In this document: positions 1 to 5,651 of the stretch, piece by piece
Layout: each line of letters starts with the position of its first letter
Position numbering within the stretch: position 1 is the first letter of the stretch
Assembly: GCA_947176455.1 (NCBI GenBank)
Contig: CAMWQQ010000123.1
Location: 1 to 5,651, forward strand
Length of the DNA stretch: 5,651 nucleotides
Direction: 5' to 3'
Source of the DNA: an uncultured Odoribacter sp.
GTDB taxonomy: Bacteria > Bacteroidota > Bacteroidia > Bacteroidales > Marinifilaceae
Notes under the pieces: generated by a model
Told to the model about the DNA's origin: nothing
Seen by the model: only the letters and a program-made list of their open reading frames with translations
Database searches by the model: none
Position numbers and translations under genes: made by a program

Positions 1-356
1 GTTCCCAGTTTGAAGATACCCATAAGCAACAGCATCAGTCCTGCCATAACGGTGGCGATAGCAAGCCCTTCAATGCCGAATTGCTGGATGATGCCGTAAA
101 CGATGATGATGAAAGCTCCCGTTGGTCCGCCTATCTGTACGTTGCTTCCTCCTAAAAAAGATATGATGAATCCGGCGATAATGGCGGTTACCAGACCTTG
201 TTCCGGACTGACTCCCGAGGCGATACCGAAAGCGATAGCCAGAGGCAGGGCAACGATACCGACGATGATTCCTGCCATCAGGTCGGCAAAGAATTTTTCT
301 TTGTTGTAGTTTTTAATGGAATCCAGTAATACCGGATGAAAATCAAGACGTTTCAT
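1..356 (-). CDS. SulP-family inorganic anion transporter, N-terminal part (runs off left edge)
   Basis: This is the N-terminal 118 codons of a polytopic inner-membrane anion permease of the SulP (SLC26-like) family, whose members carry sulfate, bicarbonate or dicarboxylates. After a short charged N-terminus (about residues 1-24) come closely spaced hydrophobic helices: about 25-46 ([20 protein letters not shown]), 55-69, 79-92 and 97-115. The run [11 protein letters not shown] near residues 38-48 and GGPTGAF near 76-82 match the family's first helices and its conserved GPT(G/A)A element. The ATG at 354-356 is the natural start, because it gives the usual short cytoplasmic lead before helix 1 and lies about 27 bases after a candidate -7 box. 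The rest of the transport domain and any STAS domain lie outside the window, so the substrate cannot be assigned. It is divergent from the PurF-like gene. Family call is secure; substrate unknown. Confidence 0.88.
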   Translation of the reverse strand, partial: MKRLDFHPVLLDSIKNYNKEKFFADLMAGIIVGIVALPLAIAFGIASGVSPEQGLVTAIIAGFIISFLGGSNVQIGGPTGAFIIIVYGIIQQFGIEGLAIATVMAGLMLLLMGIFKLG

Positions 357-382
357 AATATGCACACTTTATTAACAGGGCG

Positions 383-390
383 CAAAAATA
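383..390 (-). promoter_or_regulatory. Candidate Bacteroides-type -7 box for the SulP gene
   Basis: Read on the minus strand this is TATTTTTG, an exact match to the Bacteroidota -7 consensus TAnnTTTG. It lies 26 bases upstream of the SulP ATG, which would give a leader of roughly 20 bases. No recognisable -33 TTTG is found at the usual 19-21 base spacing; that zone is occupied by the TTTCGTG tandem repeat. The assignment rests on one box and its position, so it is tentative. Confidence 0.4.
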
Positions 391-399
391 AGAAAAATC

Positions 400-413
400 T
401 TTCGTGTTTCGTG
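400..413. repeat. Perfect 7-bp tandem repeat (TTTCGTG x2) between divergent promoters
   Basis: TTTCGTG occurs twice head to tail with no gap. It falls in the -33 zone of both candidate divergent promoters and overlaps the TTTC that would serve as the -33 element of the PurF-like gene. Such placement would suit an operator for a regulator binding direct repeats. A short AT-rich repeat can also arise by chance, and no regulator is encoded in the window. Confidence 0.5.
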
Positions 414-429
414 CTTTTTTGTATATTTG
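400..429 (+). promoter_or_regulatory. Candidate Bacteroides-type promoter for the PurF-like gene
   Basis: The -7 box TATATTTG (422-429) matches TAnnTTTG exactly. A one-mismatch -33 element, TTTC (400-403), lies 18 bases upstream, one base short of the usual 19-21. Transcription would begin near 436, leaving a leader of about 20 bases before the ATG at 456. This promoter probably also serves the beta-galactosidase gene downstream, because the 26-bp gap between the two genes contains no -7/-33 pair that I can see. Confidence 0.45.
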
Positions 430-455
430 TCATTTAGAATCAATGAAACAATTAT

Positions 456-1874
456 ATGAGCGGATTTTTTGGTTGCGTGTCACGCAAAGAGTGTGTTGCC
501 GATGTTTTTTACGGTACGGATTATCATTCCCATTTGGGGACAAAGAAAGCCGGCATGGCTTTTTATAACGGCGAGGAGTTTGTCCGGTCTATCCATAGCA
601 TAGAAAGTTCCTATTTCCGGAACAAGTTTGAACCTGAATTGGACCAGTTTGCCGGTTCCAATCTGGGCATCGGCATCATCAGCGATATGGAATCGCAACC
701 CATTACGGTGACTTCTCATCTGGGGCGTTTCGCCGTGGTGGCAGTGGGGCGTATTGATAACCTGGAGGAAATCACCGCTCGATTGTTGAAAGAGAAAATC
801 CACTTTGCGGAGATGTCGGGTTCGTCCATTAACCCGACCGAGGTGGTCAGCATATTGATTAACCAGGGCGAAACCTTCAAGGAGGGCATCGAAAACGTGT
901 ACCGCACCGTTAAAGGTTCCTGCTCCTTCCTGATACTGACGGACAGTTGCATTTATGCGGCGCGTGACAGATTCGGCCGTACTCCGATTATCATCGGTAA
1001 AAATGAATTCGGCTATGTGGTGGCGAGCGAAAGCTCTTCTTTCACCAATTTGGGCTACTCCATTGTTCGTGATTTGGGACCGGGAGAGGCTGCGCGGGTG
1101 TCCAAGGACGGAATCACGCCGATTATCGCTGCCGGTTGCCGGAAGCAGATTTGTTCTTTCCTGTGGGTTTATTACGGATATCCTTCCGCTTACTACGAAG
1201 GCATCAATGTGGAAGATGCCCGTTATCGTTGCGGAGCCGCTATGGCGCAGAGGGATGAGCTGACCCCCGATTTCGCCGCCGGCATCCCGGATTCCGGAGT
1301 CGGACACGCTATCGGGTATGCCAATGAAAAGGGTATCCCTTACAAGCGTCCTTTCGTGAAATATACGCCGACCTGGCCCCGCAGTTTTATGCCGCAGAAT
1401 CAGAGTATGCGGGATTTGGTGGCGAAGATGAAGTTGTTGCCCAACGAGGCTTTTACACGGGATTCCAAGATTGTATTTTTGGATGATTCCATTGTGCGAG
1501 GTACGCAGTTGAAAGACAATGTCGTCAAACTGCGGGAATGCGGTGTGAAAGAGGTGCATATCCGGATTGCCTGTCCACCGTTGGTTTATCCTTGCTGTTT
1601 CTTGAATTTTTCCACTTCCCGCTCTACTTTCGACCTGTTTGCCCGCCGGGTGATTCGCGATTTGGAGGGAACTTCCGAGTTGACCGATGAGATATTGAAA
1701 CCTTATACGGATCCGGATTCGGACAAATACAAGGAAATGGTGAAGGTGATGTGCCAGCATTTGCAGTTGGATTCCTTGCAGTTCCAGCGGTTGGATGACC
1801 TGGTTGCTTCTATCGGTTTGCCGAAAGAGCAACTTTGCACCCATTGTTGGGATAATACCAGTTATATGGAGTGA
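456..1874 (+). CDS. PurF-like amidophosphoribosyltransferase with degenerate glutaminase site
   Basis: This is a 472-aa cytoplasmic homologue of glutamine-PRPP amidotransferase, the enzyme that makes 5-phosphoribosylamine in the first step of purine synthesis. Residues about 1-230 are the Ntn-type glutaminase domain and about 231-472 the phosphoribosyltransferase domain. The PRPP loop IVFLDDSIVRGT is at 339-350, and an acceptor-domain signature PDSGVGHAIGYA begins at 278. Cysteines at 233, 380, 461 and 464 align with the [4Fe-4S] ligands of Bacillus-type PurF. By my hand alignment to E. coli PurF, the catalytic Cys1 is Ser2 here, Arg73 is Ser76, Asn101 is Val97 and Asp127 is Pro127. Only fragments such as DRFGR (171-175) remain of the glutamine pocket. 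The ATG at 456 is chosen because it gives the family-type MxGFFG start; no Shine-Dalgarno is seen. It probably shares a transcript with the beta-galactosidase gene. It may be an ammonia-dependent or repurposed paralogue, so I withhold the symbol purF. Fold call is firm, exact reaction uncertain. Confidence 0.85.
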   Translation: MSGFFGCVSRKECVADVFYGTDYHSHLGTKKAGMAFYNGEEFVRSIHSIESSYFRNKFEPELDQFAGSNLGIGIISDMESQPITVTSHLGRFAVVAVGRIDNLEEITARLLKEKIHFAEMSGSSINPTEVVSILINQGETFKEGIENVYRTVKGSCSFLILTDSCIYAARDRFGRTPIIIGKNEFGYVVASESSSFTNLGYSIVRDLGPGEAARVSKDGITPIIAAGCRKQICSFLWVYYGYPSAYYEGINVEDARYRCGAAMAQRDELTPDFAAGIPDSGVGHAIGYANEKGIPYKRPFVKYTPTWPRSFMPQNQSMRDLVAKMKLLPNEAFTRDSKIVFLDDSIVRGTQLKDNVVKLRECGVKEVHIRIACPPLVYPCCFLNFSTSRSTFDLFARRVIRDLEGTSELTDEILKPYTDPDSDKYKEMVKVMCQHLQLDSLQFQRLDDLVASIGLPKEQLCTHCWDNTSYME

Positions 1875-1894
1875 AATTACGAACACTAAAATAA

Positions 1895-4987
<3,093 letters not shown>

Positions 4988-5008
4988 GCTATCCGGAAAT
5001 CATAAATG

Positions 5009-5042
5009 CTTGCAGACCCCATAAAGGGTCTGCAAGTTTTTT
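5009..5042 (+). terminator. Strong intrinsic terminator after the beta-galactosidase gene
   Basis: A perfect 11-bp stem, CTTGCAGACCC (5009-5019) pairing with GGGTCTGCAAG (5026-5036), closes a 6-base loop (CATAAA) and is followed at once by six T residues (5037-5042). It lies 21 bases past the beta-galactosidase stop codon and should end the plus-strand transcript. Confidence 0.92.
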
Positions 5043-5090
5043 ATAGGACACGGCTTAGGCGGATTGGATTGTCCGGGGAAGTGCGGGCTT

Positions 5091-5130
5091 AAAAAGAGAC
5101 CGACCGAAAAGTATGCTTCTCGGCCGGTCT
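5091..5130 (-). terminator. Intrinsic terminator of the cydB transcript
   Basis: Read on the minus strand, AGACCGGCCGAGAAG (5130-5116) pairs with CTTTTCGGTCGGTCT (5111-5097) over 15 positions, two of them G-U wobbles, around a CATA tetraloop. The tail is C then five T (5096-5091). It lies 17 bases past the CydB stop codon. On the plus strand the same hairpin is followed by GTTGTTTTA, a poorer T-tract, so it may also act as a weak backup terminator for the beta-galactosidase transcript. Confidence 0.88.
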
Positions 5131-5147
5131 GTTGTTTTATGGGAAAA

Positions 5148-5651
5148 TCAATATTCGTTTTCCGTTTCTTCTATTTCCGTGATGCTCTCCGCCTTGCGGG
5201 TCATGCTACGCCAAGCGTACCAGATGTAGGCGATGACGAAAGGAATAATCAAGGATACCCACGACATGGCTTTTAGGGTATAGAGCGAAGAAGAAGCATT
5301 TTGAATGGTCAGTGACGAATTGAGGTCAACGGATGACGGGTAGAATGCCGTATGGTTGAATCCGGCAATGACGAGCAGTCCGATGACGGTCAGAATCGTT
5401 CCCGAACCGGTGAACCAGATGCCTTTTTTCCACTGCGGACGGAAAATCGTGCGGAGGATGCCAAAGAGTACGGCGACGACTCCGATGAGGAAGACGAGCG
5501 TATTCAGTGGCATGGCAAGCAGGTTGGAAAAATATTTGCCGGCGACGAGTTCGATGTTGCCGTTTGCAGTGACGGCATAGCCTTCCCTCGTGAAAATGAA
5601 ACCGAGGAACAGCAGAAAAAAGACGACGAATGGCACGGCGTTGAACAGGAC
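5148..5651 (-). CDS. cydB: Cytochrome bd ubiquinol oxidase subunit II, C-terminal part (runs off right edge)
   Basis: These are the last 167 codons of CydB, the subunit that pairs with CydA in the inner-membrane bd-type quinol oxidase, which reduces oxygen to water with high affinity. The reading frame stays open to the window edge, so the true start lies outside; the in-frame GTG at 5636-5634 is only an internal valine. In partial numbering, hydrophobic helices lie at about 6-20, 51-70, 78-98 and 131-147. The loop FNHTAFYPS (98-106), followed by SSLTIQNASSSLYTL (112-126), is characteristic of CydB C-termini. The protein ends in a charged tail, KAESITEIEETENEY. In many bacteria cydA lies directly upstream, which here would be to the right of the window. 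It is convergent with the beta-galactosidase gene and has its own terminator. In a gut anaerobe this enzyme scavenges oxygen at nanomolar levels. The call is secure. Confidence 0.95.
   Translation of the reverse strand, partial: VLFNAVPFVVFFLLFLGFIFTREGYAVTANGNIELVAGKYFSNLLAMPLNTLVFLIGVVAVLFGILRTIFRPQWKKGIWFTGSGTILTVIGLLVIAGFNHTAFYPSSVDLNSSLTIQNASSSLYTLKAMSWVSLIIPFVIAYIWYAWRSMTRKAESITEIEETENEY

Noticed and set aside
103..309. 68-codon plus-strand frame inside the SulP region
   Set aside because: It is antisense to a convincing SulP N-terminus on the minus strand, and its own translation has no family resemblance.
443..568. Upstream ATG at 443 in another frame, giving a 41-codon peptide overlapping the PurF-like start
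   Set aside because: It has no ribosome-binding signal or recognisable leader-peptide content, would begin only a few bases after the presumed transcription start, and is more simply a chance ATG.
480..1886. 468-codon open frame on the minus strand, antisense to almost the whole PurF-like gene
   Set aside because: It mirrors the coding gene, its translation has no recognisable domain and is low-complexity in places (RIRIRIR), and the plus-strand frame has clear PRPP and Fe-S motifs. The long openness follows from codon bias in the real gene.
5064..5276. 70-codon plus-strand frame downstream of the beta-galactosidase gene
   Set aside because: It runs through the cydB terminator hairpin and then antisense to the CydB C-terminus, and has no coding features of its own.

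Overview
This window looks like a piece of a Bacteroidota chromosome, most likely order Bacteroidales. Evidence for this: AT-rich leaders without Shine-Dalgarno boxes, two matches to the Bacteroides-type -7 promoter element TAnnTTTG, a secreted GH2 beta-galactosidase of the type common in gut Bacteroidales, and a CydB tail of the same flavour. I cannot name the genus from sequence alone. I see no mobile element, tRNA, rRNA or CRISPR array.

Layout. Positions 1-356 (minus) hold the first 118 codons of a SulP-family anion transporter that runs off the left edge. A 99-bp AT-rich spacer (357-455) carries divergent candidate promoters and a perfect 7-bp tandem repeat. Positions 456-1874 (plus) encode a 472-aa amidophosphoribosyltransferase (PurF)-like protein. 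Its PRPP-binding domain and Fe-S-type cysteines are kept, but its glutaminase active site looks dismantled. After 26 bp comes a complete 1028-aa exported GH2 beta-galactosidase (1901-4987, plus), probably on the same transcript. It ends at a strong intrinsic terminator (5009-5042). A second hairpin (5091-5130) terminates the convergent gene from the right, the C-terminal 167 codons of cytochrome bd oxidase subunit II (5148-5651, minus), which runs off the right edge.

The four genes do not form one obvious pathway: anion transport, PRPP chemistry, beta-galactoside hydrolysis and microaerobic respiration. The only likely operon is the PurF-like gene with the beta-galactosidase. The main point of interest is the PurF-like protein. 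By homology it should be a glutamine-dependent enzyme, but at least four glutaminase residues are replaced, so the true ammonia source or reaction is open. The rest is ordinary housekeeping and saccharolytic content; I found no clear evidence of a wholly new system.
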